Of a DNA stretch of 64,000 nucleotides, positions 7,983-16,324 are shown in pieces. The translations under genes were made by a program, and so were the position numbers. This stretch comes from Pirellulales bacterium. Lineage in GTDB: Bacteria; Planctomycetota; Planctomycetia; Pirellulales; Lacipirellulaceae. Where the stretch lies: the NCBI GenBank assembly GCA_028279215.1, contig JANQOF010000049.1, positions 31,866-95,865 of the forward strand, in the 5' to 3' direction. Within the stretch, counting starts at the first letter, position 1. Each line of letters starts with the position of its first letter. The notes beneath the pieces are model-generated. The model made no database searches, was not told where the DNA came from, and saw nothing but the letters and a program-made list of their open reading frames with translations.

Positions 7983-10207
7983 GACTGGTAGACCCTCAGG
8001 TAGATAGTGGCAAAAACGACAATCCACACAACATCGACGAAGTGCCAGTAGATGCCGATTGCTCCAAATGGTTTTGACTGGGCTTGGGTGACACGTTGCT
8101 TTCGGCCAAGCGCGAACATGATCGCCAAGGCAACGAGTCCGCCGGTTACGTGCAGCCCGTGGAACCCGGTCACCGTGAAGAACGTAGATGCGAACAAGTT
8201 GGTATCAATCGCCACGCCGCTGGTGAGCAAGTCGGTGTACTCCCAAGCCTGTCCAGCAAGAAACACGACGCCGAACAGAATCGTGATTCCCAACCAAGTG
8301 ACAAAGCTCGCCTGTCGTCCAAGTCTCAGGCTTCGTTCAGCCACCATAAACGTGAGGCTGCTGCTTAGAAGAAATAAAGTGAAGATCCCAGTTCGCTCCA
8401 CATTCAGCGAATTCACCGCTGACGGGCCGTCGCCGGTTTGATCGAAATTAAATACGACGTACGCAATGATTAAGAGCGCGAAAAAGATGGCCTCGGAAAT
8501 CACGAACGCCCAAGCACAAACCCTGGCCCGATCGGGCCGCCGACCGCGGTCTTCGGGAGTCTTGCTGTGCTTCCAGTCCGCGTGATCGGGATGGGTTTGG
8601 TCCCAGACGGGTCGCCGACTCTTGATTTCGGGCAGGCTCGTGAAGTTCTCCGTCGGCGGCGGAGAAGTCGTCGCCCACTCCAAGGTGAAGGCGTCCCACG
8701 GATTGTTTCCGGCCTTCTCGCCATCGATAAGGCTCTTCACCACATTCCACACCAGTACCAAGGTGCCAAGCACCATGAAGATGACCGAATACGACGAGAT
8801 GGCGTTGAGTGTCGCCCACCCGGGATTGTCGGCGTAGGTGAACACCCGCCGAGGCATCCCCATCGCGCCGAGGAAGTGCTGCACCATGAACGTTCCGTTG
8901 AAGCCGATCACCCACAACCAGAACTGCCATTTGCCGAGCCGTTCGTCGAGCATGTGCCCCGTGATTTTGGGAAACCAGTAGTAGATCGCCGCAAACACGG
9001 CGAACAGAATTCCACCGATTAGCACGTAGTGAAAATGAGCAACCACGAAGTAGGTGTCGGTCATTTGCCAGTCGATCGGCACCGCGGCGAACATAATTCC
9101 TGTGAGCCCGCCAATGACGAATTGGATCAAAAAGGCGATGGCAAAGAGCATCGCGGTGGTGAGTTGAATGGCTCCTCCCCACATGGTTGCGGTCCAGTTG
9201 AATATCTTCACACCAGTGGGAAGCGCGATGAGCATCGTCATTGCCGAAAAGAAGATGTTGGCACTCGTCCCCAATCCAACCGCGAACATATGGTGTGCCC
9301 ACACGCCGTAGCTCAACAACAAAATGACGGTCGACGAACCGGCCACAAACGCATAGCCGTAGATCGGCTTCCGCGAGAACACGGGAATCACCTCCGAGAT
9401 CATCGCGAACGCGGGCAACGCGAAGACATAAACCTCGGGGTGGCCGAATATCCAGAAGAAATGCTGCCACAACAGTGCGGAGCCGCCGCGCACAGGTTCG
9501 AAGAACGCCGCTTCGAGCCACCGATCGATACACAACAACGCAATTGCCGAGTTGAGCGGAGGAATCGTGATGAGGATCAGCATCGCCTGCATCAACATGA
9601 TCCACACGAACAGCGGCACGCGTTGTAGGCTCATGCCAGGAGCGCGCAGGCACAGCACGGTGGCCACGATGTTGATCGCTCCGGCGATTGATCCAATTCC
9701 CGCGACTACCAGACCCAAAATCCAATAATCGATCCCCGTGTCCAGATTGTACGGTTTGGTCGAAAGCGGTGCGTAGGAAAACCAGCCCGCATCGGGCGCC
9801 GAGCCAGTTAGGAAACTGAAGTACAGCAGGAACGCACCAAACGGAAGCATCCAGAAGCTCATGGCGTTGAGCCGAGGGAACGCGACGTCCTTGGCGCCAA
9901 TCATCAGCGGCACCAGAAAATTGGAGAAGCCGGTGAAGATTGGCATGCCCACCAAGAACACCATGGTTGTCCCGTGCATGGTGAACAACTGATTGAAGAA
10001 CTCGGGCGACAAGAAGGTATTGTTCGGCACCGCGAGCTGAATCCGCATGAGTACCGCTTCGAGGCCGCCAACCACCAGAAAAAAGATGGCGAAGAGAATA
10101 TACAGGAGGCCTACACGTTTGTGGTCGACCGTGGTTACCCAGGAAAGCAGCCCCCAGGAACTCTGGGCGATTGGTGCATCCAGTTGATCGACGGTTTGCG
10201 TGCTCAC
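7979..10207 (-). CDS. Cytochrome c oxidase subunit I fused to subunit III
   Basis: Catalytic core of a caa3-type haem-copper oxidase. The 742-residue protein carries a complete subunit I (about 1-530), including TTVDHKRVG near the N-terminus, the haem and CuB histidine regions (FWIFGHPEVYVFALP and VVAHFHYVL) and about 12 hydrophobic segments. After a polar linker (about 530-565) comes a subunit III domain (ISEAIFFALLIIAYV, HGLHVTGG, YWHFVDVVW). Single-chain I-III fusions are known from some bacteria. The GTG start at 10207 overlaps the subunit II stop as GTGA, and its own stop overlaps ctaG, so three genes are translationally linked. The function is firm; oxidase subtype comes from the fused cytochrome c of subunit II. 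Confidence 0.95.
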   Translation of the reverse strand: MSTQTVDQLDAPIAQSSWGLLSWVTTVDHKRVGLLYILFAIFFLVVGGLEAVLMRIQLAVPNNTFLSPEFFNQLFTMHGTTMVFLVGMPIFTGFSNFLVPLMIGAKDVAFPRLNAMSFWMLPFGAFLLYFSFLTGSAPDAGWFSYAPLSTKPYNLDTGIDYWILGLVVAGIGSIAGAINIVATVLCLRAPGMSLQRVPLFVWIMLMQAMLILITIPPLNSAIALLCIDRWLEAAFFEPVRGGSALLWQHFFWIFGHPEVYVFALPAFAMISEVIPVFSRKPIYGYAFVAGSSTVILLLSYGVWAHHMFAVGLGTSANIFFSAMTMLIALPTGVKIFNWTATMWGGAIQLTTAMLFAIAFLIQFVIGGLTGIMFAAVPIDWQMTDTYFVVAHFHYVLIGGILFAVFAAIYYWFPKITGHMLDERLGKWQFWLWVIGFNGTFMVQHFLGAMGMPRRVFTYADNPGWATLNAISSYSVIFMVLGTLVLVWNVVKSLIDGEKAGNNPWDAFTLEWATTSPPPTENFTSLPEIKSRRPVWDQTHPDHADWKHSKTPEDRGRRPDRARVCAWAFVISEAIFFALLIIAYVVFNFDQTGDGPSAVNSLNVERTGIFTLFLLSSSLTFMVAERSLRLGRQASFVTWLGITILFGVVFLAGQAWEYTDLLTSGVAIDTNLFASTFFTVTGFHGLHVTGGLVALAIMFALGRKQRVTQAQSKPFGAIGIYWHFVDVVWIVVFATIYLRVYQS

Positions 10208-11145
10208 TCGAGAGACTCCAGGTAAGCGACCAGTTGGTCCACCTGTCGATCGTTGAAATTGAAGTCGGGCATTTTACTGCCCGGCTTGATCGCTTGTGGG
10301 TTCTTCATCCACAGCTTCAAGTTGGCGGTCGAATTCTCGAGCACCCCGCCGCCAATTTCCTTGCGGGAGGCGATGTGTGTGAGGTCGGGGCCGATGGTCG
10401 CCTCGGCTTCAGTGCCCTCGATGGTGTGGCAGTTGACGCACGTGTGGGCAAAGAACAACTGTTTGCCAGCCAACGCGTCGGCCCGCACGGGGTCGGCAGC
10501 GGCCTTCTTGGCGTTGGTTTCCCATTTGCTGTACTCGTCGCTCTCTAGAGCGTAAACCTTGAAGTTCATCCAAGCGTGTTGCGTTCCGCAAAACTCCGCG
10601 CACCGCCCTTGGTACGTGCCCGGCTTGTTGGCCTCGAGCCAGATGTAGTTGTCGTGGCCCGGTATCACGTCCATCTTCCTGGCCAATTGCGGAACCCAGA
10701 AGCAATGGATGACGTCGGCCGACTGAAGCTTAACCCGTAGCCGTTTGCCGACTGGGATGTAGATTTCGTTGGCCGCCACGATGCCGGAGTCGTCGTGCTG
10801 TACCTCCCACCACCACTGATGTCCGGTGACGGTGATGTTGGGTTCACCCGCTTCGGCTTCCGACAGGTGCACCTTAGGTACGGCGTTAATGGTTAGCACA
10901 AGCTTCGCGCTGATGGCGGTGATCCAGATGACGACAATCGTCGGACCGACCAGCCAGAATATCTCGGACTTGTGGCTGCCGAAATCTTGTTCCGGCAGCG
11001 TTGCTTTCGCTCTCCCTCGCCATATGGCGATGATGACTAGCAAAGATACGATTGCAAGAATTACCCCGCTGATGACCAGCACGATCACGAAAAGATCGTA
11101 GATTGCCTGGGCTTGTGGTGATTCTGGTTGGAACACCGGAAACAT
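10204..11145 (-). CDS. Cytochrome c oxidase subunit II with fused cytochrome c (caa3 type)
   Basis: Accepts electrons and delivers them through CuA to subunit I. Of 313 residues, 15-45 and 60-85 are membrane helices, followed by the cupredoxin domain with CuA ligands H147 and C182, E184, C186, H190, M193 in CAEFCGTQHAWM. A cytochrome c domain follows, with CVNCH at 236-240 and a likely axial Met in SKMPDF. The fusion defines a caa3-type oxidase that can carry its own electron donor. ATG 11145 is used; the ribosome-binding site is weak. It is followed by the subunit I-III gene with a GTGA overlap. Confidence 0.95.
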   Translation of the reverse strand: MFPVFQPESPQAQAIYDLFVIVLVISGVILAIVSLLVIIAIWRGRAKATLPEQDFGSHKSEIFWLVGPTIVVIWITAISAKLVLTINAVPKVHLSEAEAGEPNITVTGHQWWWEVQHDDSGIVAANEIYIPVGKRLRVKLQSADVIHCFWVPQLARKMDVIPGHDNYIWLEANKPGTYQGRCAEFCGTQHAWMNFKVYALESDEYSKWETNAKKAAADPVRADALAGKQLFFAHTCVNCHTIEGTEAEATIGPDLTHIASRKEIGGGVLENSTANLKLWMKNPQAIKPGSKMPDFNFNDRQVDQLVAYLESLE

Positions 11146-11185
11146 GGCTAACCACGCAATTCAATTCTACCGAAAACCGCCCGGC

Positions 11186-11338
11186 TTACCGCCCCGACTG
11201 CATCATCCGCATTACAAACGTGAGTACCAACGTTAACAGCAAGCTGCCAATGATTGAGATGTGAAGGTGAAAGAAAAAATTCAGCGCTACAAGCAGCGCG
11301 ACGAACACACCTAGTTGAACCAATAGACTGTTGCTCAT
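11186..11338 (-). CDS. 50-residue membrane peptide between HPPD-like gene and oxidase
   Basis: A very short reading frame of 50 codons starting at ATG 11338 and ending with TAA at 11186. It encodes one long hydrophobic stretch (about 5-44) broken by an HLH motif at 24-26 and ends in MRMMQSGR, so it would be a single-pass or hairpin membrane peptide. It fits neatly between the HPPD-like gene (24-base gap) and subunit II (40-base gap) on the same strand. No strong ribosome-binding site is visible. Small hydrophobic subunits are common in oxidase operons, but I recognise no family. Confidence 0.5.
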   Translation of the reverse strand: MSNSLLVQLGVFVALLVALNFFFHLHISIIGSLLLTLVLTFVMRMMQSGR

Positions 11339-11362
11339 TCGCCTAAAACACCGTACCGCGGC

Positions 11363-12610
11363 CTAATCAAACACATGCCCATGCACGTAGCGTTCGTCTT
11401 TTCCTGCTGCTTCGGTTAACGAGGCGACGTTCTGCTTCGTGAAAAAGCCCTTGAATTTGTGGCATCGCTCGACGTACTCCGTGATCAGCAGGGAGTACTT
11501 CGAGTGCTTGGAAAAAATCTGCTTAAGATCGGGGTCGTCTTTGCACTCGCCGACGATGTGGGCCAAGAATGGCACGCCCATCGTTGCAAGTTTACCAACG
11601 ACGTAGTCGACGTTCTTCACGCCACTCGGATGATCGCCGTCGATCACCTCGTAAGCCATGTGGTGCATTCGGCGCCCGTAGTTTCTTACAAAGTTCTCCG
11701 TCGGCATCGGCAGCTTCTCAAACGAGTTAACAAACGACGGTGTGTTGTTGGCGGTGAAAACTTTTGCCGGCGACTCTTTGTCGTCGTCAACCGTGTGGTT
11801 TCTGTTCACGTTTGTCGACGAGTTCATCGCTTGAATGTTGTAGGCGCCCCAAAAGTAGTAGTTTGATAGTGTCAAGAATTCGAGAATGGCGTCTTCACGC
11901 TCGCCGGCGAGAATTCTCGTTGCCATATGGTCGATGCCGGTCAACAAGTCATGAATGCCGGCTTCTTGTCCAGCCTCCGCCTGCGTGTCGAGTTTGGCGA
12001 GCTGTTCGTCGCTAAGAGTGAATGAAGTGCCAAGCTGTAGCGACTCGTACTCGTCGAGATCCGACTCCGTGTAGCCAACCCGGTTGTAGGTGAAGTCCGA
12101 TGGCGTCGTGAACTTGAACGCATCCAGCGTGTAAAGCGGGTTTTCGGTGTCGCCCGGATACTCGAACCGTATGTTGTGCGACTCAAGCGTCTTGCAGGTT
12201 TCTGTCAAATCACTCGTGCGGTAAATCTCGCCGATGTAGCGGGCGTTGGGTTTTGGCCGCGCCAGCGGGTACATCATATTCAGTCGGCGAACATCGTCCT
12301 CGAAGTTCTCGTCCAACGGCTCAATGACAAACAGCCGGGGGAATCGGGCTTCCGACATCAATACGTAGATGTTGTGCGTTGGGCTGCGAAACGCCGCGGC
12401 AAAGCGATACGGCGACATGAGATAGAGCTCTTCCAGGTACACCAAGGCGTCACCTGTATCGACCTGAATAACGACTCCGCGCATTTTTCCTAGCAACTCG
12501 GCCAGCCCGCTGCTTAGGCGACGCTCGTAGACCTTAACCCGGTACTCTTCAAAGAACTCAGAGTTCTTCTTGTCGCCAACGTGCTGGTAAGTCAGGAGAT
12601 CGAAGCCCAT
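11363..12610 (-). CDS. HPPD-like VOC-family dioxygenase (divergent)
   Basis: A 415-residue protein whose C-terminal half carries the metal-ligand pattern of 4-hydroxyphenylpyruvate dioxygenase and related Fe(II) VOC enzymes. H228 sits in GIDHMATR, H317 in RMHHMAYEV, and E378 in LITEYVERC, which parallels the EIIQR motif of HPPD; QIF at 364-366 also fits. The N-terminal half has no motif I can name. Spacing between the second His and the Glu (61 residues) is shorter than in classical HPPD, so this is a distant relative and the substrate is unknown. It is co-oriented with the caa3/bc genes downstream and may be the first gene of that unit; a candidate promoter lies about 110-135 bases upstream. 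The link to respiration is contextual inference. Confidence 0.6.
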   Translation of the reverse strand: MGFDLLTYQHVGDKKNSEFFEEYRVKVYERRLSSGLAELLGKMRGVVIQVDTGDALVYLEELYLMSPYRFAAAFRSPTHNIYVLMSEARFPRLFVIEPLDENFEDDVRRLNMMYPLARPKPNARYIGEIYRTSDLTETCKTLESHNIRFEYPGDTENPLYTLDAFKFTTPSDFTYNRVGYTESDLDEYESLQLGTSFTLSDEQLAKLDTQAEAGQEAGIHDLLTGIDHMATRILAGEREDAILEFLTLSNYYFWGAYNIQAMNSSTNVNRNHTVDDDKESPAKVFTANNTPSFVNSFEKLPMPTENFVRNYGRRMHHMAYEVIDGDHPSGVKNVDYVVGKLATMGVPFLAHIVGECKDDPDLKQIFSKHSKYSLLITEYVERCHKFKGFFTKQNVASLTEAAGKDERYVHGHVFD

Positions 12611-12716
12611 GGGAGTGACTCACTATGAGATGGTTGACGTAAATACAGCAACAAAGCGGGCGGGCGGCGCTACGGCGATAGATGCATCCCCCGACTAGGC
12701 CTTCCGCCGCTGGTTG

Positions 12717-12745
12717 AAGATAAGCTTATGAAGATGAGAGGTCAA
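12717..12745 (-). promoter_or_regulatory. Candidate promoter for the HPPD-like/oxidase unit
   Basis: On the minus strand TTGACC (12745-12740) and TATCTT (12722-12717) are 17 bases apart. A perfect 10-base palindrome, ATAAGCTTAT, at 12720-12729 overlaps the -10 region and could be an operator. The predicted leader is about 100 bases. It is the only promoter-like pattern I see in the 184-base gap between 12611 and 12794. Confidence 0.35.
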
Positions 12746-12794
12746 CACTTTGCCGGTGAGTAAACGACTTGTTGGAACTCGTGAATCGGCGAGG

Positions 12795-14405
12795 CTACTT
12801 GGTTAGATCAATCTGGGCGACGAATGTGTCGGGCGACGCCGCGTCCCAGCAGCGGCGATAGATCGGATTGTCAGTTCCGTTCAACAATTCGCCTTCGTCC
12901 AAGAAATCGTAGGCTTGTTCGTAGGTCACAATCTTCGATGGGCCCACACGTTTACAAATGTGAGCGGGTAGGAATTCTTGTGGGTGGTCGAGGCCGGCTG
13001 CGGCAACGATCTCGGCCAAGGTTTCCATCAGGTTCGCGTGGAAGTGGAAAGCGCGTTGGCTCTTGTCGCCGACGTCCAGCGCCCGCTGCAGAAGGTGATC
13101 CTGTGTGGCCACGCCGACGGGGCACTTGTTTGTATGGCACGACTGCGCCTGAATGCATCCGACCGCCATCATGAATCCACGTGCCACGTTGCACCAGTCG
13201 GCTCCCAAGGCCATATTTCGCGCAATGTGAAACGCGGACGATACCTTCCCGGAGCAAGCGATGCGTATCCGATCGCGTAGTCCACATCCAACCAGCGCGT
13301 TGTGGACGAAAATAAGCCCCTCGCGTAACGGCGTGCCCAATCGATCAGAGAACTCAGGGGGGGCGGCGCCGGTGCCTCCTTCGGCCCCGTCGACGGTCAC
13401 AAAGTCGGCCAGGATTCCCGTCGACTTCATTGCTTTGCAGATGGCCAAGAACTCGTGCGGCCGTCCGACGCACAACTTGAATCCTACTGGTTTGCCACCT
13501 GATAGTTTCCGAAGCGTCTCGATGTATTGGCACATCTCGGTGGGTGTATGGAACGCACTATGTCCGGGGGGCGAAATGCAATCCCGGCCAACCGGCACCC
13601 GACGGGTGTTGGCTATTTCTCGCGTTACCTTGGCGGCCGGCAGTACTCCGCCATGTCCCGGCTTGGCGCCCTGGGAGACTTTGATTTCGATCATTCGTAC
13701 CGAGTCAATTTGTGCCTGCTCGGCGAACATCTCTTCATTGAACGTGCCATCGTCGTTTCGGCAGCCAAAGTAGCCAGTGCCAATCTGCCACACCAAATCG
13801 CCGCCGAACTCTTTGTGGTAGGAGCTTAGCCCACCCTCACCAGTTGTGTGGTAGAATCGGCCCAGCTTCGCGCCCTTGTTCAGCGCCCGTATTGCATTGG
13901 GGCTGATCGCTCCGAAGCTCATGGCGGAAATGTTGATTAGCGAGCAAGAGTAGGGATGGGTACAGTCGGGGCCACCTACGTCGACTCGGAAGCCATCCTC
14001 GTTCTTGGGGTGGGGAGAGATAGAATGTGTCAGCCATTCGTAGTCGTCGGAGTAAACGTCGAATTCTGTGCCAAAGGGCTGCAATCCGGAGATGTCTTTT
14101 GCCCGTTCGTAAATCAACGTACGTTGAACACGGCTGTAGGGCCGGCCATCGGTGTCGCTCTCGATGAAGTACTGATGCCACTCGGGGCGAATTGCCTCCT
14201 GCAAGAATCGGAGCCGTCCCAATATCGGAAAATTGCGACAGATGCTGTGTCGCTCCTGCACCAGATCCCACACGGCAAGCACCAGCAATGGCCCAAACAG
14301 CAGCAGTCCCCAAAAGAAGTAGCCAGATATCCAAACACCGAGCGCTGCGAAGAGTATGGTCAATAGCAGCACCAAAAAGCAGATGAAGAACGCGGCAACT
14401 TGCAT
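12795..14405 (-). CDS. FMN-binding glutamate-synthase-like protein, membrane-anchored
   Basis: A 536-residue member of the stand-alone glutamate synthase central-domain family. Residues 3-48 form two adjacent hydrophobic segments that should anchor it in the membrane. The (beta/alpha)8 FMN domain follows, with VSQGAKPGHGGVLPAAKV, VDGAEGGTGAAPPEF and the iron-sulfur cysteines in the pattern C-x5-C-x4-C (CIQAQSCHTNKC). It lacks the glutaminase and C-terminal domains of true glutamate synthase, so the substrate is unknown even though the flavin and cluster sites look intact. It is transcribed divergently from the acyl-CoA ligase; the 92-base gap must hold both promoters. Confidence 0.85.
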   Translation of the reverse strand: MQVAAFFICFLVLLLTILFAALGVWISGYFFWGLLLFGPLLVLAVWDLVQERHSICRNFPILGRLRFLQEAIRPEWHQYFIESDTDGRPYSRVQRTLIYERAKDISGLQPFGTEFDVYSDDYEWLTHSISPHPKNEDGFRVDVGGPDCTHPYSCSLINISAMSFGAISPNAIRALNKGAKLGRFYHTTGEGGLSSYHKEFGGDLVWQIGTGYFGCRNDDGTFNEEMFAEQAQIDSVRMIEIKVSQGAKPGHGGVLPAAKVTREIANTRRVPVGRDCISPPGHSAFHTPTEMCQYIETLRKLSGGKPVGFKLCVGRPHEFLAICKAMKSTGILADFVTVDGAEGGTGAAPPEFSDRLGTPLREGLIFVHNALVGCGLRDRIRIACSGKVSSAFHIARNMALGADWCNVARGFMMAVGCIQAQSCHTNKCPVGVATQDHLLQRALDVGDKSQRAFHFHANLMETLAEIVAAAGLDHPQEFLPAHICKRVGPSKIVTYEQAYDFLDEGELLNGTDNPIYRRCWDAASPDTFVAQIDLTK

Positions 14406-14497
14406 CGGATTCTGGTACCTTCTCGATTGGGGCGGACAAGGGTAAACAAGTTATAGGCTCGTTTCAAACAAGGTTCCAGCCTAGCGGAGGACACTCG

Positions 14498-16042
14498 ATG
14501 GCAATTGCAGGACCACCCTTAGATCAGCCGATTCAACTGTCAGAAGTCTTGAAGCCCGGGCTCGACTCGAATCCAGACTCCGCAGCGCTGGTGTCTCCGA
14601 CCGAGACTCTCTCCTGGGGCGAACTCGATGAGCTCAGTTCGCGATTGGCCGCCAACCTGCTTGAGTTGGGGCTAAGCCCGGGCGATAGGGCTGCCACACT
14701 TATGCCAAATCGTTCGGCCTTGGTCGTATTCTACTTGGCGTGTATTAAATCGGGCCTAGTTGCTACTCCGCTGAACTACCGCTACCAGGCACCAGAAATC
14801 GATCACGCCCTGGAAGTTACCGAGGCTTCTATCTTGCTGGCGCACGTCGAACGAGATGCGGACCTTGCGAAGAGCGTCTTTGCCAAGCAACTCCCACTCG
14901 GGCAGATCAGCTACGGCGCCGAGTCGGGTGGCAGCACAAGCTATGAGGAGCTTGTCCGCAAGACTCCCAAATCGTTAGACCTTCCGGACGTTCCACCAAC
15001 AGCCCCGGTGTTCATTTACTTCACGTCAGGCAGCACAGGCAAACCCAAAGGGGTCACGCACACGCGTGAGACTTATGGGTATATTCTCTCGAGCCTGATT
15101 TTTGGGATGGAATTGAACGCCGACGATGTTCTCCTACCTGGCTCATCGCTATCGCACATTGGCGCGTCGCACATGGCGCTTGGCGGATTCGCTGCTGGGC
15201 TTCGAGTCGACCTAGCTCGGACGTTCGATGGGCATGAGTTGTTGCCAATTCTACAAAATGCGAAACCGACCGTGCTGACCATGCTGCCTGCCGCACTGTT
15301 TAGCCTGGTTCGCGACCACGATGCGAAGCTGGAGCACTTTCAGTCGCTTCGTGTCTGCTTTGCTGGTGGCGACAAGGTATCGGCTGAACTAGAGAAGGAG
15401 TTCACCGACCTAGCAGGGATAGAGATTGATGAGGTGTACGGCATGTCTGAAATTGGCTTGGCGACGGTCAATCCGCGCTCAGGCATGAACAGAGTCGGAT
15501 CGATGGGGCGGATCTCGCCAGGCTTTCAGGCGTCCATTCGCGACGACGACGGAAACGAAGTTCCTACTGGTACCACCGGGAGGCTATGGATCAAATCGCC
15601 AACGAACATGATCGGTTATTGGAACCGCCCCGACGCGACTGCCGAGACACTCGTCGACGGGTGGCTAGACACAGGCGACATCGTCCACGCCGATGAGGAC
15701 GGCTACTTGTGGTTCGAGGGCCGAAAAAAGCAGATCATTGTGCACGATGGGTCCAACATCTGCCCGCAGGAAGTCGAGGGATCGTTGGAAGCACACTCGG
15801 CAGTTTCCGCGGCCGGAGTGATTGGCATCCACGATCTAGTCCACGGTGAAAACGTCCGTGCCTACGTCACGTTGGAAGCAGGCACCCCTCGACCGACCAT
15901 GGCCGAGTTGATCCAATTCTCTAGAGATCGCGTCGGCTACAAGGCGCCTGAAGAAATCGTTGTACTCGAAGAGATGCCGCTCAATGCTACGGGAAAGATC
16001 GATCGGGTGACTCTCAAACGGATGGCCGAAGCGGTGCACTAG
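14498..16042 (+). CDS. AMP-dependent acyl-CoA synthetase/ligase
   Basis: An adenylate-forming enzyme of 514 residues that would activate a carboxylic acid with ATP and join it to CoA. It has the P-loop-like YFTSGSTGKPKG starting at residue 174, the acyl-adenylate motif around VYGMSEIG, the hinge motif DTGD starting at 391, and the C-terminal lysine in ATGKIDR. The substrate cannot be read from the sequence; the length fits medium- or long-chain fatty acyl and aryl acid ligases. ATG 14498 has a good GGAGG 7 bases upstream. It diverges from the glutamate-synthase-like gene and is followed by a small His-rich protein. Confidence 0.9.
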   Translation: MAIAGPPLDQPIQLSEVLKPGLDSNPDSAALVSPTETLSWGELDELSSRLAANLLELGLSPGDRAATLMPNRSALVVFYLACIKSGLVATPLNYRYQAPEIDHALEVTEASILLAHVERDADLAKSVFAKQLPLGQISYGAESGGSTSYEELVRKTPKSLDLPDVPPTAPVFIYFTSGSTGKPKGVTHTRETYGYILSSLIFGMELNADDVLLPGSSLSHIGASHMALGGFAAGLRVDLARTFDGHELLPILQNAKPTVLTMLPAALFSLVRDHDAKLEHFQSLRVCFAGGDKVSAELEKEFTDLAGIEIDEVYGMSEIGLATVNPRSGMNRVGSMGRISPGFQASIRDDDGNEVPTGTTGRLWIKSPTNMIGYWNRPDATAETLVDGWLDTGDIVHADEDGYLWFEGRKKQIIVHDGSNICPQEVEGSLEAHSAVSAAGVIGIHDLVHGENVRAYVTLEAGTPRPTMAELIQFSRDRVGYKAPEEIVVLEEMPLNATGKIDRVTLKRMAEAVH

Positions 16043-16107
16043 CTCTATTCCATTTTTGTTGATAACCTCATCCATTCAAACCGAATACAGCAAGAGATCG
16101 TTTCGCA

Positions 16108-16317
16108 ATGACCCACGGCCACAAGCATTCCACGCACCACGACCACCAAGAACACGGTCATTCGCATCGCCGTCGAGGGCCACACAAAGACTGGCGCGTA
16201 GTGACGGCGGTTGTGCTGATGCTTGGCGCCATGGTGATTTATCTGATGACCATGGACGAATCCGAGGTGCCCGGCGAGCCTGTTCAGCCACCGATCGACG
16301 CGGTCGAAGCGGAGTGA
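16108..16317 (+). CDS. Small His-rich single-pass membrane protein
   Basis: A 69-residue protein. Residues 3-21 hold eight histidines, a cluster that could bind metal. A short basic stretch (22-29) and one hydrophobic helix (about 31-46) follow, then an acidic, proline-containing tail (DESEVPGEP and onward). It would be oriented with the basic, His-rich end in the cytoplasm. It sits 65 bases after the acyl-CoA ligase and converges on the efflux outer-membrane gene seven bases away. No known family is recognised; both ends fit snugly between neighbours, which favours a real gene. Confidence 0.55.
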   Translation: MTHGHKHSTHHDHQEHGHSHRRRGPHKDWRVVTAVVLMLGAMVIYLMTMDESEVPGEPVQPPIDAVEAE

Positions 16318-16324
16318 CGCGCCG

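Noticed and set aside
8448..9725. A 425-codon frame inside the oxidase subunit I-III gene, same strand, other phase
   Set aside because: Arg-rich and without membrane segments or motifs; the oxidase frame explains the sequence fully.
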